Source: Heterohyrax brucei (Eukaryota; Chordata; Mammalia; Hyracoidea; Procaviidae). Taken from it: a stretch of DNA of 64,000 bases. The DNA lies in assembly GCA_028571685.1 (NCBI GenBank), contig CM053142.1, forward strand, positions 65,559,296 to 65,623,295. The letters run 5' to 3'. A program made the position numbers and the translations under genes. Shown here in pieces: positions 11,403 to 24,041 of the stretch. A model generated the notes under the pieces. The model saw nothing but the letters and a program-made list of their open reading frames with translations, did not search any database and had not been told where the DNA came from. Each line of letters begins with the position of its first letter. Position 1 is the stretch's first letter.

Positions 11403-14400
11403 TACATGATGGTTGAAATGATCTTTCTAAAACCCCTATTTGGTCATGCTACTTCTTATGAAACACCAAGGGATTCTCTTTGTTTTTACATTAAAATTCA
11501 GGCTCCTTCAGTGAACAGTAAGCCAAATATGAGAAACAAATAATTCTTGATGAGTGAATAAATGAATGAATGAATGTCGCAGTCACAGAGGTGTGGATAT
11601 CTGGTGTTAATGAAGGCAGAAGAGGAAGAGGGATGCTGCCTTCCTGTGGCCTTGGGCAGCTCCCCTCTCCCCGTTCCCATGTGTAAGATACAGTCATCCA
11701 CAGGATTTCTTCCTGCCCTAATAATATACTACACCATGAATATTCACATTTCCATTTGTCTGTCTCCCTGAGAGCTGGAATAGAATGGAGAAGAAAATCA
11801 ACCACCACCCAAAGATTTGTTGCCAGTTTTAATAGGAGGGGTGAAGTCGAAACAGTTTCAAGACACATATAAAAAGAACTTTTTTTTTCTTTTTTGCTGG
11901 AACATGATATGGTTTGTGCATAGCACATACATTTTTAAAAAATAGAAGCATCACATTTTACAAGCACGTGATTGAACAGCTTCTGGGTTTTCCTATCTGC
12001 TTTATCCTGGCTGCAGGACAGCTTTGCCCTGGGACCCAGCTTACTGATTTACAGAGAGAGAAAACCAAATGAGGACACAGCTGTCTGAATGCTGGAATTC
12101 CAGTAGTTCAATGAGGTATACAAACATGGTTTTGCATTGGATGTCTGCACAACAGACTAGATTTGGGATCTGTGTGGGACATAATCCCTCCCTCTTCTCA
12201 TTCTGGGAAGAAGAAACACAAACTCAGGTGTCAGTGCAGTCTGAAATCTCTCTATCTAGTCTGGCTTCATTCCATTCATTCCTACCTTTGAATTTTCGTA
12301 GGAGGTAGTAGGATGAGTGGTTGATTTCCTGGGGAGGTGAGGATAATTATATTAGACACCCACTTAGTAGGCACAGTAGTGGCAAGTGGAAGAGATTACC
12401 TCCTTGGTGGCAACTGATCCACAGTCTTTGGGGAAAAGCATTGATATAGAAAGATGAAGCAGTTTTCTAGTTTATGTCCATGTAAAAAGGAATAGAAAGG
12501 GATAGAGGACAGAGAGGATATTCTGGTGTCTTCAAAGGCCAGCAAACACATTTGGTAGTTGTGCTTGACCCAGACAGCATGCACCATTTTGGTAAAAATG
12601 GACAAAAGCAATGGTCATCAAACACTGGAAGAAAGGAAAACTATAGCTCTTGAGTCTTTATGTTTCTGTCTTCCTTTAGGACTGTCATAGAACAAGAACT
12701 TGGAGGATTTGGGGTCTAGAACAAGAAAAGAGCCCAGAGCTAACACGAGAAGAATTCCAAACTTTCTACAACAGGACTGGGGTCAGGAGAGAATTTCAGG
12801 CCTGGGTAATTGACCTTGGAGTAAAAATGTATGTGTAAAGGGGAAAAAGGTATGTACCGTGGATCAGATGACGAGAGAAAATATTCTCTTCCTTGAGCCA
12901 TAGAATGACCCTAACTAGGGGCTTGGAGTTATGTAAGGGAAGCTATGTGTGTGTTGGAGGTTTGGGAAGAGGTGGCAAAGGGGGAAGATTGTTAAAGATA
13001 ATGACGAAGGGAATTAATTACAAAATCAGATACTGCTTTCCAAGGGAGGCTAAAAAATATATGGGAAGTAGGAAGGGAATGGGTGGTGAAACAAACATAA
13101 TCAATAGCTTGTACAAGGCATTTGGAGTTTTTTTTATGAGGTCCATCCATTGCCCTGAAGAGTGTGAGAACTTTATAAGGGAACTGATGCACTCCATCAT
13201 TTCTGTGCTAGCCTCTTCCCAGCTGAGAAGCCCATCTTCAAGGATATGCAGATATGTTACTTTCTTCTTTATCATTTGCTCTGGAAAAGGGACTAAGTCA
13301 GCCTCTTGACTCTCAGAACCCCAAGTTTGTATGGAGCTGCCAGAGAAGGTTCAGGATAGAAGAGATGCCAACAAGCTCCTCAATTCTATAAACCAGGGAT
13401 ACTGCTCAGGACTGGGGGAAGGGAGACCCAAGTCATTCTTAGTAGATCCCCAGTGGAAAGGTAGGCCTCATTCTTGTTTTACTGTTGTTGGCAATGTCTT
13501 TTACAGCCTCTTGGATCCAGAGGGGCTCAGTATGGTAAGAAAGTAGGAAATAACTCCCCACACCCGTGCACAGACATAGTAGCAGGAGAGAGAGGACTGA
13601 AAAAGCCCTTTGCTCATCTCTACTCCTGTTACTTAACCGACTTCTGTAAACAGAGATGGACCTTTCTTAAACCTAAATCACTTAAAGGTCAAAGAAAAAG
13701 CCCTTGGGATAATTCCTTCAAATGGGAAGGATTTTAAAGAAGCATTATATAATCTTGTACCCAGGGATGATATTTCAAAATATTTAACAACTAGAGCTAC
13801 ATGGGCCCTGGTGCCAGTTAGAGCAGATGCCCAGCATCTCAGAGCAGATGCCACTCATAAACCACCAGTGGGATGCTGACCCACTCCATACAGGCTGGAT
13901 CCTAGGCATTTCATAGCTTCTCCTTCTGACTCCTCACATGAAAATTGGTGATGGACATTTGAGTGGACTCCTTGCCAGTATCTGACAAGCCCATAGAGAG
14001 AGGCGGGAAAGGTTTAGCGCCTGAAGCCTTGTGACTGTCTTTAGAAGATTGCTTCTTTTCATAACAAGGCAGTTCAAAGATCTAGAAGAAAAGAACTAAT
14101 GCTTCGGGGACTGAATCTTGTTTCTTTTACGCAAACCAGTGTCTGTCATCCAGCCTTCTTACCCACCCATCAGATTCCATCGGGAATTGATAATCTACTT
14201 CAGATTCTGAGTCCATCAGTTTCTGATGCACCCTGTTAAACAGACCCGTTAGTCTAGATCAGATCTCCTGGAAAGAATAATCAGCTTTGTCCCCTGCTTC
14301 CAGGCAGACTCACACTTCAAACTGTCAAGGTGGACCAACTTTCTCACCCTTTCACTTGATCTGAAGACCCTGCCTTCTTCTAGCTTCCATCCAAGGTCTG

Positions 14401-16062
14401 GCCATGTGCACACCGGCTGCTGAGCTCTTACTGTTTGTTCATTCTTAGCTTACCTTGGTGTGGCCCTCTCTTCCACATCCAGCACACTTTCTCCCTGATA
14501 TTTGCTGGGCAGGAGAGGGGCCAGCATGGCATCTCTCCCTTAGATTGCCAACATCCGTCTTGAGCTCACAGTCCCTCCACCTTCATCTATCTATAGATGG
14601 ACACATCTGTAAATAGAGCAGTATGTTGAAAATGAAGGTATTTGCAGCAGATGAAGGATTGTCTTGCAGGCAGGGGCCCCTTAGAGTAGCAGAGGGTGTC
14701 AGGTCGTTTTGTAACTCTGTGGTTCACATATGCCGAAAATATTTGTACTTTGCTAGGGCTCTCTCTGGTTTCAGATTTAGGAACATTCCAATGGTTTAGG
14801 AATCTAAAAGCTCCAGCAGGACAACATTTATAGTTGCTTGGGGGAACCTCTGCTTTAAATACTGTCAAAGAACAGAAGGCAAGGAGCTGCTTGAGCTTGG
14901 CTTTTTGATTTAACAGGATTATTACTGCTCTCCTACCATAGGGAAGAAGAGGGAGAAAACTCAAGTGCATTCGACTGCATCCAGGCCACAGTGTGGGTGA
15001 GGATGAGGATGACCAAGAAGGAAGTGAGAATATCAGATGAGAACTTGGGTGAGTCTCCTGGACACAGTTGGAGATGAATTATCGTCTGGAGTCCAAAGCC
15101 TCTCTACTCCCTTCATGCCCTATTTTGCACCTCCCATTTCTTGCCAAAGAGGTTGCCATTTTTAGGATCCTTGTCATCTGAGGTTAAAATAAGACCTGGT
15201 TCAAAGTGAGAAAAAAATGATAGGCAAGCAGCCTGGCCCTTGCTTGTTCCCGGAGCCACACACAGCTTGGAATCCTCCAGGCCGAATGGCTCTCTACAGA
15301 ACACCCAGTCCCTCCTACTGCCTCCTGCAGGCCTTCCTCCACTGCCCTGGACACTGCTCTGTGGAGAGCCTAGGAGTGTCTGCTCCTTTTCCACAGCTCC
15401 CCGACAGCGTATCCCTCACCATCAGGAAGTGTGGACTGCCTGAGCACTATCTCTCTTGGTTGCAATTAAATCTTACTCTCTCTCATCCTGTCCTCCCTGC
15501 GCTGTGAAGACAGCTGCTTCCACCACCCACACTGCCCACAAAGTCAGTGACCCCTGCATGGAAAGATGATTGGAAAGAGGATGAATGGGCACACACATTA
15601 ATCCTGCTGCTTTGACAAGTGACATTCTTGCAGGCGGATTCCTGCAGCGATCATGCTGGCACAGAGGAAATCTGATGCTTTGAAATACCTTTGCTCCGAG
15701 AATACATACAAAAATGTATGGATCTACATCGGCACATACATACTCCCATCCTGGGCTCCTCCCATGCATGTGGTCACATTCCACAAGTGTCATCAATACC
15801 TTGTCCCCTCAGGTGAGGTCAGAGCTTGGGATCTGCTGCCATTCTAGGAAGCTGGCTGTAACTCTTCACTTGGGTGGGTTCCATGCCACGGGGTCCAGTG
15901 ACAGGAGGATGGGCAGCAAAAGTGGCCAAGGGTACCAACTCAGTCTCCTCAAGGACAAGAAAAGCCAAAGGAGTCGTTGGGGATGAAGGGAGTTTTTCAC
16001 TTGTGCAAAATTCCAGTAGAAAATATGCTGCTTTCAACCTATGAGCCTTCTTTCATGGGTCC
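11403..16062. other. Mostly unique DNA downstream of FGF6, including its 3' UTR
   Basis: Apart from a small (aatg)n run near 11566 I see no clear repeat in these 4.7 kb, the cleanest stretch of the window. Several frames of 100-145 codons occur (for example 11491-11928 and 12893-13309) but show no domain, codon pattern or splice context. The FGF6 3' UTR must occupy the part just below 16063. Regulatory elements could be present, but sequence alone does not show them. Confidence 0.5.
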
Positions 16063-16239
16063 TTATATCCTGGGAAGGAAGTGGGTGACAGTCATGATTG
16101 GGGACACCTTGCTGCCCCGCTTTACTCGTCCATATTTACTCAGTGCGATGTAGGTCCCTCGGTACAGGTCTGACTCATAGGCATTGTAATTGTTAGGCAG
16201 GAGGGTTTCTCTAAACCTGCATTCCTCTTGGAAGCTGGG
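16063..16239 (-). CDS. FGF6: FGF6 coding exon 3 (residues 151-208 and stop)
   Basis: The exon starts after a 'cttcctctcttccacag' acceptor and encodes 58 residues and TAA. It contains 'PSFQEECRF' with the second conserved cysteine (C157, partner of C90), '[11 protein letters not shown]', and the C-terminal basic segment '[14 protein letters not shown]' typical of heparin and receptor contacts in FGF4/FGF6. It ends in 'THFLPRI'. The 3' UTR runs to lower coordinates. I found no AATAAA or ATTAAA on the minus strand for about 1.1 kb below the stop, so the transcript end is not placed. The reading frame is clean. Confidence 0.97.
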   Translation of the reverse strand, partial: PSFQEECRFRETLLPNNYNAYESDLYRGTYIALSKYGRVKRGSKVSPIMTVTHFLPRI

Positions 16240-16667
16240 CTGTGGAAGAGAGGAAGAAATAGCAGAGGCTGAATTACGAGTGAGCAATGCTGCAAAACAT
16301 CAGCTGAATCTTGGACAGTAAGCCTCTCTTCCAGCTCCCCTTCTCTTTGCAAAATCACCGTGAGATCTAAACCATCCTAGGAAGACAGATTCAAGAAAGG
16401 CTGGTGTTGGAGGAGATTTCAGAGCTCACACGGTCCCGGATCATCTTCCCTCCTTTAGGAAGTCACGGCTCAGGGAGGGAGAAGGATTGTCCATGCTACC
16501 CAAGATGGAACTGAAAATATTCTACTGGGGCACTGGTTACATGAGAAGTGCTTGGAAGATAATCTATTCCTTTCAGAGAAAGGACAAATGGGCAGTTTTC
16601 TCAGGTCCACTGTGAGAGTAAGTAGTCTAGTAGAGTTAGGTCAAGAGCTTGGGTATGTACATTGTCT

Positions 16668-16745
16668 TCTACATGTTCTGGTTGTGCAACCTTGGGCAAG
16701 TTCCACTGCCTCAACCTCAGTTCCCTTTCTGCAAACTGAGTGTAG
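16668..16745 (+). repeat. MIR fragment
   Basis: The order 'caaccttgggcaagtt', 'ctcaacctcagttccc' follows the MIR core. It is short and old. Confidence 0.4.
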
Positions 16746-17687
16746 TTGGGGAGCTGGGAATGGAAGGGCTCCCAACATGGTCTACTGAGCACGTGAACCT
16801 TGCTGTCCACTGTGTGCTCCCCAGTCTGCTTCCCCATTCTTGGTTTTGCCTTTGAGCCCAGAAGATGCTCAGTGCCTCTTACACATCCATGGTTCTCTAG
16901 GGGCATGAAGGAACAGAAATAGTGAGGAACAGTGGTTTTTTACAGGGAAAATAACTGATTTCCCTGTATGACAGGTGGTGCCATGGGGTCTGGGGCCAGT
17001 GACAAATCTCCACCCTTTAGTGCTAATTTGGTGGAGAAGAGCATGTGGACCACCTGTTCAGAAAATGAATGCTGGACTTCCTGTCACCTTTCAACAAGAT
17101 TATCCTAATAAATCAACCAAGCTGGCCTTTAGTCCTAGAAAAAGTGCCATTTTCTCCCCAAGCCTGCCTGGGTGGCTGCTCTGAGGGTAACTGCAGAGAT
17201 TTCTGTGCCGCTTGAACAGAAGCAGTTTAGAGGGTCTAGAGGAAGAGAGAGCAAACTGTGAGCCAGGACACTTAGGATGCAATCTCAAGAAGAAGTAAAG
17301 AAGGAAACAGAGAGAGAAATAAGTGGAGTATAAATTCTGACTCCTTCCTGCTGACTGAGACCATCAGCTATAAAAAAACCTACTCAATGACTGACCGGCT
17401 GTGCCAGGAGTGTCGTCTGACTGTCTCTAAAGGAATACTAGTATGAGTGTCTTGGCCTCGCTGGCAGTGGGGGATGGACGATGGCCTCTTCCTGTTATGA
17501 ACACATGGCAACCAAGTAGCTTGCCAGGGCTCCCAGCCTCCTAGAGCCTTTTGTGTGTACTTTGCTGGCAGGACTTAACATAGCATGCAATCCCTATTGA
17601 CACGTCTTTCTTTCCTGTGGACTCCAAGATCCCTGCAGTGTGTGTAATACTGAATGAAGGCTGTTTTAATAGCAGTACACTGAGAGA

Positions 17688-17896
17688 GGAGTCCCTGGGT
17701 GGCACCAATGGTCAAGTGCTCAACTACCAAACCAAAGGTTGGCTGTGGTCCATGCAGAAGTGACTTGGAAGAAAGGTTTGGCAATCCACTTCCCAAAGGT
17801 CACAGCCTTCAAAACTTAATGGAATACAGTTCTATTCTGCACACATAGAGCTGTAAAAAGTCAGCAGCAACTTGATGACAGCTTTTTTTTTTTTAA
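17688..17896 (+). repeat. AfroSINE-related element, diverged long form
   Basis: The head 'gtccctgggtggcaccaatg' is followed by 'ggcaatccacttcccaaagg' and 'attctgcacacatagag', then a T-rich end at 17881-17893. This variant has a middle section ('gaagaaaggtttggcaatcc') lacking in the short form. Confidence 0.7.
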
Positions 17897-18068
17897 ACAC
17901 TGAAAGATTTGGATTACCAGCCCCTGTTCCTCAGATGGCTCTTTAAATGCAGTACAAGAGTGTAAGGAGGGTAAGTAAGGGTTTTAGGGGAAAATGCAGG
18001 TCCTCTCTCCTATTTCCAGCACTAAATGCATTTCACTCTTTTTCTCTTGCCAGTAATTTTGAGTCTCT

Positions 18069-18230
18069 TGGCTTGGAGGCATAGTAGGTCAAAGGCTATG
18101 TCTGCTAACCAGAAGATTGGCAGTTCAAATCCACCAGGCACTCCTTGGAAACTTTATGGGGCAGTTCTCCTCTGACCTATGGGGTTGCTATGAGTCAGAA
18201 TTGACTTGGCAGCAGTGGGTTTTGGGTTTC
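18069..18230 (+). repeat. AfroSINE (first of three head-to-tail)
   Basis: The body 'ccaccaggcactccttggaa' and tail 'atgagtcagaattgacttgg' are clear. It is followed within 10 bp by a second copy in the same orientation. Confidence 0.88.
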
Positions 18231-18240
18231 AGTAGCCTAA

Positions 18241-18401
18241 GGAACCCTGGTGGCACAGGGGTCAAGAGCTCAGCTGCTAACCAAGGGCTGGCAGTTAGAC
18301 TCTACCAGCTGCTCCTTGGAAACTCTATGGAGCAGTTCTGTTCATCCTACAGAGTTGCTGTGAGTCAGAATCAGCTTGACAATGGTTTTTTTTTTTTAAT
18401 T
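18241..18401 (+). repeat. AfroSINE (second of three)
   Basis: It starts 'ggaaccctggtggcacag' and ends in a T run at about 18387-18398, which directly joins the third copy. Confidence 0.9.
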
Positions 18402-18603
18402 TAGGTGGTATAAATGGTTAACGTGTTTGACAACTGAAACGTTGCAGGTTCAAGGCCATGCAGAGGCACCATGAAAGATAAACTGGGCAATCCACTTTTG
18501 AAAAGTCAGCTACTGAGAAACCCTAGAGTGTAGTTCCACTCTGACACACATGTTGCCATATGAGTCAACATATGACTGAGTTGACTAAACAATTGGTTTT
18601 TAC
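18402..18603 (+). repeat. AfroSINE-related long form (third of three)
   Basis: It keeps 'gggcaatccacttttgaaaa' and 'ctgacacacatgttgccata', like the element at 17.7 kb. Its 5' end lies against the T tail of the previous SINE. Confidence 0.7.
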
Positions 18604-18859
18604 TTTTGTTTATTGTCTATTATTTTCAAAGCACTTTCACATATGTTAATTTGCTTGAGATGAATATGAAAGTCTTTCCAGGCTACACTGATTGGCTTAC
18701 AAAGTACCACACTAGAATGTTTTGGTTTTCACAAGCTTTCCTTTTTCCTTTGCTTTTATTGGTATGGGTATTCAATAAATATTTGTAGGATGGAAGAATG
18801 AATGAATCTCTCAAAGGCAGAGAGTACAAACTAATAAACAGAGGTAATGAGCATATTTG

Positions 18860-19075
18860 CTTTCAGGTTGAACTAGTTATGATTAAATCTCAGCCCACCT
18901 ATCATTTAGTTATGTGACTTTGGACAAGTTATCTAACCTCCATGCTTCAGTTCTCTCACCTGTAAAGTGGGAACAGTATGAGTAATTATTCTATAGAGTT
19001 CAAGTGGGCATTAAATGAGACAAGGCATGGAAAGGGCTTGTTATAATACCTGGCAAATGGTAAAACTAAAAATAC
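18860..19075 (+). repeat. MIR
   Basis: The MIR core order is kept: 'tgactttggacaagttatct', 'ctcacctgtaaagtggga', 'ggcattaaatgagacaag'. This is an ancient mammalian SINE. Confidence 0.6.
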
Positions 19076-19084
19076 TAGGCATCA

Positions 19085-19460
19085 CTCTCAAGACTATGTG
19101 GCCCCCAGATACCCTGCTAACCAGAGATGAAGCCACTTCCAAAGTCCACCTTTCAGCTAAAGATTAGACAGGCCTATAAAACAAACAATAACACGCATGG
19201 AGAAGCATTTCTTAGTTCCATCAAGTATAGGAGACCAAATGGGCAACAGTGCCCAAGATCAAAGATGCGAAGGCAGGAGAGGACAGGAAACCCAGACAGA
19301 TGGGGAATCCAGTGTGGAAAGGGAACGCGGAAGAGTGCTGACATGTTGCAGGACTGTAACTAATATCACAAAACAATCTGTGTATACACTTTCCCATGAG
19401 AAACTAATATGTGGTGTAAACTTGCACCTAAAGCCCAATAAAATTTTAAAAATGACTAAG
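19085..19460 (+). mobile_element. L1 3' UTR end, 5'-truncated
   Basis: The last part reads 'gagaaactaatatgtggtgt', then 'cttgcacctaaagcccaata', the sense version of the tip seen in reverse at 1.24 and 61.9 kb, followed by an AATAAA-like A-rich end. Confidence 0.6.
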
Positions 19461-19520
19461 CACTATACTATTATTATTCTGCAACTGTATCATAAAATGT
19501 CTTACGTTAAAAGCCCCTAA

Positions 19521-19715
19521 ACGTTTCTTGAAGGAGCAATGGTTAAGTGCTCGACTGCTGACCTACATGTTGGCCGTTCTAACTCACCTACGGCTTCCAG
19601 GGAGAAAGACCTGTTCATCTGCTTCCCTAAAGAACACAGGTTAGACAACCTATGGAGCAATTCTGCTCCATCACACGGGGTTGCTCTGAGTCAAAAATTG
19701 ACTTGACAGTATCTT
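19521..19715 (+). repeat. AfroSINE, long form
   Basis: It contains 'ggagcaatggttaagtgctc', 'cagggagaaagacctgttc' and the tail 'gggttgctctgagtcaaaa'. The 3' T-rich end is replaced by 'gtatcttacaagagc'. Confidence 0.75.
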
Positions 19716-20875
19716 ACAAGAGCAACAAAGACTTCTTATCCTGAACTGCTGTTTCTATAACACTGGATGTGAGTTACTGGACAGCTTTAAGCTCTGCAGG
19801 TGCTGACTGAAGGATTGGGACGTGGTGAGCTTGCGTGAAAAGAGCACACAGCCAAGTCAAGGTGGGAGATGGATGCTCTGGCATGGCGCTGTCTTACTGA
19901 GTACCTCTCTGGACCATGGCATTTCACCTGTGGAGAAGATGTAACATCAGTCACAGGATGTAAGATCGTTGATGGGCAAAAGCTCTGGAAGCAACAGTTC
20001 CAGCAGAGATTAAACTCAGGACTGATTGTAGAAGTTAACTGAAAAATAAAGCCACGCTAATTTTTCTTTGCACAAAAATTGAATTCATAAATAGATCTAA
20101 ACACATATGAGGATGTAAAATAAAAGTGAACCTGAAAATGAGCATGAAATAAACATGTCATTTCAAATCATGGAAGAAAACACGGTGTTGATAATACCTT
20201 AAAATAACTGTAGTAAAGTTCAACATAGGATTTTATTCTTTATGTCAAATTTTTGCCAATTAGAGTGATAAATGTAAACAAGATAACCAAAAAGTCCAGA
20301 AACAATTGGTGTTTTTAAAAAATCATCTAAAAGTCAAGATTAAAAAAGAAAAAATCTAAGTAGGACATAAAAATCTGGAAGCCATAAAAGAAAAAAAAAA
20401 ACAAACACTAAAAGACACTTGATTTCCACCTGGAAAAAAATTATAAATATAAACGGCAAACTCGATAAAAATATTTATAATACATATGCCAGAGTAAATT
20501 TCTTTACTACGTTCTAATGACTACACTAAAATGACAAAGTTTGTGAACAGATGATTCACAGAAAAGCAAATGCAAATAGCACTTAGTCATAGGAAAATAT
20601 GCTTGATTTCATATATAATAAGATAAATGTAAACCAAAACTCTGGGACCCCATTTTTACTTGTCAAATTTCAGAGAGAAACATCTTTGGTTATATATTTT
20701 CATCGGTGAGGATCTGGGCACAAGCATATTTATTTAATATGTCTGCATTTATTTATTTAGTGTCAGCATTCTATACTGGTAAAACCACCATAAAGAACAA
20801 CTTGGTATCATTTAAAATAGAAAATAAATGAGTGTAACTCTGATCAGTAATTCCACCCAAAGAATTTATCTTACT

Positions 20876-21064
20876 GGTTGTTGTTACCAGGTATCACGGA
20901 GTCACCTTTCAATTCCCATGATCCTGTGTGTCAGACTACAGCTGCCCATAACGTTACCTAGGCTATAATCTCATAGGAGCAGATCACCAGGGGGTGGGTT
21001 CAGTTTGTCAGCTTGGGGTCAGCAGCCAAGTCTTTTACTGTTCATCTTGCCATCGGGGCTCCTA
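20876..21064 (-). repeat. AfroSINE, long form, diverged, inside old L1
   Basis: Reverse SINE phrases include 'ttgttgttaccaggtatcac', 'ggctataatctcataggagc' and 'atcggggctcc' at the head. L1 sequence resumes on both sides. Confidence 0.6.
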
Positions 21065-21360
21065 TCTCACTGGTACATGCACACATAGGTACAAAAGTTC
21101 CTCAATGTAGCATTATTTGTAATACAAAAAAACGAGAAACCACCTCATCATCTAGTAAGAGAGGAATGGTTAACTTAGTTATTAGTCCATGCGTCCAAAG
21201 GAATACCATACAGCCATGAAAGGGAACCTCTTTATGCACAGATGTGAAATGGTCTCAGAAGACAACAGTTTCATTCTATGATCTGAAGTGAAACAGCAAA
21301 CTTCAGAACAGAACATAAGCTTGCTATTCTTTGTGTGATATAAAAAAAAGATGCCGATAA

Positions 21361-21394
21361 GCGCACACACGCACACACACCCCCCCCCACACTC
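21361..21394 (+). repeat. (CA)n / C-run microsatellite
   Basis: A stretch of gcacacacacg-type repeat is followed by a run of C within the old L1 3' UTR. Confidence 0.8.
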
Positions 21395-22324
21395 ATGGGT
21401 TACTCCTTGGTTGGTAGACCAGAGGCTGGTAACAGTGGGTGCCTCTGGGAAGGAATTCCATAGCTGTGTGACAATGGTGGGAGTGAGGCTCCCTTCTACT
21501 GCATGTGCTTTTGTACTTTTCTTTCTGTTAAACTATGTTCATAATATTGACTACTCAAACAAATAAAATATTAGAAAACAGTAAAGGAATTCAGGATAGA
21601 AGGGAAATGGTGTGAGAAAACATTATCAGAAACTGATAGTCTCTCTGTTCTTCCATAGTCCCACTATGCCCACTTGCTTGTCTTTCTTTGTTCACTTTAT
21701 ATTTGTCCCTGGAGAGGAATTTGCTTCTGACGATTTCCAGGAAAATTTATTTCTAACCTGAATGGTGCTTAAAGGAGAGATTTTGTGTGCTACTTGCATA
21801 CTCTAGAGAGAAAATAAAGTCTTGGCTGGGGAGGGAGAGGAGGAGGAAAGGGGAGGAAACGGGTAATTCTGGCAAGGACCTACAGGGGCATGTGTCTATT
21901 CCCTCCATCCAGAATGTGCCCATGGACAAACCCAGACTTTCTTAAATGTCTGGGTCTCCCAGGAGATTGTTTGTTTAAGTATGTGTGAATATACTATATT
22001 TGCTGTATATATTGTATACTGCTTTCTGCTAATCAGGTTTTGGTTATTCAAACCCCTCCCTCCTTCTAGTTTCCTGCTTTTGTTTCTTTCTCTTCTGTCC
22101 TTTTCCTCTAGTCTAGCTCATATGCCTAGCCTTTCCCAGAATCTTGTACAAACCTAACACGAGAAAAGAGAAAAGATGCAGCAGTTGACTTTAGAAGACT
22201 CCTCCCTTTCCTTCCTCTCTTTCAGTGCTCCTCCTACCCCCATGAGGTTCAGGCGTGTATGGAAGCATGTGACATGAGATGGAGAAGATGAATTTTCCTT
22301 GAGCTCTTGGATGTAGCTCAATTC

Positions 22325-23164
22325 TTTAAACTAGTGATATTTTCCTGCTGACCAAACTGGTTCTCAGGCTCGCATCAAGGCCCAGCCCTTGGTCCAGGGA
22401 CCATGCTCTCAGGGGACATCAAAGCCAACTGGCAAAACTAGCCTTTTGCTAAGAGACTCTTCTGCACCCCACATTGGTGAGTGGCATCTGGGATCTTAAA
22501 ATCTGTCAAGCTGCCATCTGAGGTACACCAGACGATCCCAACTCAGCAGGAACGGATGATCACCAAGGACCATAACGACATGGGGGAAAGAACACAGAAG
22601 ACAGAGAGACCCACGTGAATGGGTGACTACATCAACATGTGACCAGAAGAACTGGATGGTGCCCGGCCACCACCAGTGATAGCTGTGACGGAGCTCACAA
22701 AGTTGAGTCTCACTGGTAACACGAGAATAAAAAGGGGTGCACCCTGAGATCTCCACTAAAAGACCACACTTGATGGTCCAGGGGACTTGAGGTTCCCCTG
22801 CAAGCATGGCTTCTGGCCCTGATGCTGCCCCTGTCCATAAATCATAAAGGAGGTAAACTCTTCAGATAGGAATGGATTGGACTTGGTGACACAGAGTGAC
22901 CACATCGTGTGTGCACTTTATGGTTTCATGCATCTGCAGGATGCCATCCTGCTGACCTCTTACTGGAGGCAGGGGAGAGGGTGGAGAGCAGGGGATAGAT
23001 TACTAGGAGGATGTGACATGTATAGAATGGAGAGGAGGAGTGCGCTGGGCAGGGACAGCAGGGGACAGCAGGGGAGCTGCATGTAGGTGGGTGGGCATGC
23101 AAATTTATACGGCATTATACATTTTCACTCAATCATAATTTTAAAAAAATTAATAAAAAAAAAA
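22325..23164 (+). mobile_element. L1 3' UTR, 5'-truncated, with A-tail
   Basis: It is the sense-strand counterpart of 43.63-44.4 kb: 'ccaccaccagtgatagctgt', 'ttgatggtccaggggactt', 'cagataggaatggattggac' and 'tgaccacatcgtgtgtgcac' occur in the same order. It ends 'taataaaaaaaaaag' at 23150-23164, a poly(A) tail. Confidence 0.8.
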
Positions 23165-23559
23165 GACCCAGCCATTTAATTCACTTCAATCACATCCTTT
23201 AGCTCTGAGTTCTCAAGGCTCAGGAATGTTGACTTCTCAACTCTGGTGAACAAAGCCCTTGAGCCAAGTGAACGTTGTGTTAATAAAAGCAGCTACATGG
23301 TAGTGAAATGGACAAGTGAAAATAATTCTGCCAGCTCATATTTCTTGGGCCTCCCTGCCTCAAGCCCCAGCGTGACAAGGTCTTAAATTTTACAGAGGTT
23401 TAATCAGACTCACAGGGAAGCAAACTCCTTAAAGCTTTCAGCTCTCACTGTGGAGAAGGGCAGATCTACAAGTGTTTTAGCATGAGTTACCTCTGGGAGA
23501 AATGGTCCTAAAAGTCTAGGGTGAACAAGACATCCACTCTCTTGTCTACTTTACCAGTT

Positions 23560-23766
23560 AAGAGTAGCTGGCATGTTGATCCCGGCTCATAGCAACCTGT
23601 GTGTGTCCAAGAGCTATGAACTCTGTTGAGCTCTCAGTGGCTGAATTTTCATTAGTAGATCACCAGGCCTTTCTTCCTAGGTGCCGCTGGGTAGACTTGA
23701 ATTATTGTCAACCTTTTGGTTAGCAACTGAGTGTGTTGACTATTTGTATCACCCAGGGACTCCTCT
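23560..23766 (-). repeat. AfroSINE, long form
   Basis: In reverse order it shows the tail 'ggctcatagcaacctgtgtg', 'caccaggcctttcttcctag' and head 'tcacccagggactcctc'. It opens a four-SINE cluster. Confidence 0.7.
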
Positions 23767-23774
23767 CTTGGCCT

Positions 23775-23876
23775 TGTTGTCATTGTCAGGTGCCATCAAG
23801 TTGATTTCAACTCAGAGCCATCCCATGTTACAAACTAGAGCTGTCCCATAGGGTTTTCTAGGCTATAACCTTTAAG
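23775..23876 (-). repeat. AfroSINE 3' half
   Basis: The tail 'gtcattgtcaggtgccatca' and body 'gggttttctaggctataacc' are present; the head half is missing where a plus-strand SINE begins. Confidence 0.65.
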
Positions 23877-23878
23877 AG

Positions 23879-24041
23879 AGGAGCCCTGGTTGTACAGTGG
23901 TTAAGAATTTAGCTGCTCACCAAAAGGTTGACAGTTCAAATTCATCAGCCACTCCTTGAAAATCCTATGTGGCAGATTTACTCTGTCTTATAGGGTTGCT
24001 ATGAGTCAGAACTGACTCCACGGCAATGGTTACTTTTTTTT
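23879..24041 (+). repeat. AfroSINE
   Basis: A complete short-form copy runs from 'gagccctggttgtacagtgg' to 'cggcaatggttactttttt'. Confidence 0.88.

Larger units (their letters stand above)
20050..21575 (+). mobile_element. Old L1 (3' ORF2 part and 3' UTR), interrupted by a SINE
   Basis: The order of phrases follows an old L1M-type ORF2 end: 'gattcacagaaaagcaaatg', 'aattccacccaaagaattta', 'tgtagcattatttgtaatac', 'gaggaatggttaactta', 'accatacagccatgaa', then 'gtgggtgcctctgggaag'. It is heavily mutated. A SINE splits it at about 20876-21064. Confidence 0.65.

Noticed and set aside
11491-11928. A 145-codon minus-strand open frame
   Set aside because: Low-complexity, leucine/serine-rich translation without domain features; it overlaps an (aatg)n run.
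12893-13309. A 138-codon plus-strand open frame
   Set aside because: The translation has no recognisable domain, biased composition or splice context; the opposite strand is equally open. Likely chance.
14941-16062. A poly(A) signal for FGF6
   Set aside because: No AATAAA or ATTAAA was found on the minus strand in this 1.1 kb. A variant signal is possible but I cannot support a position.
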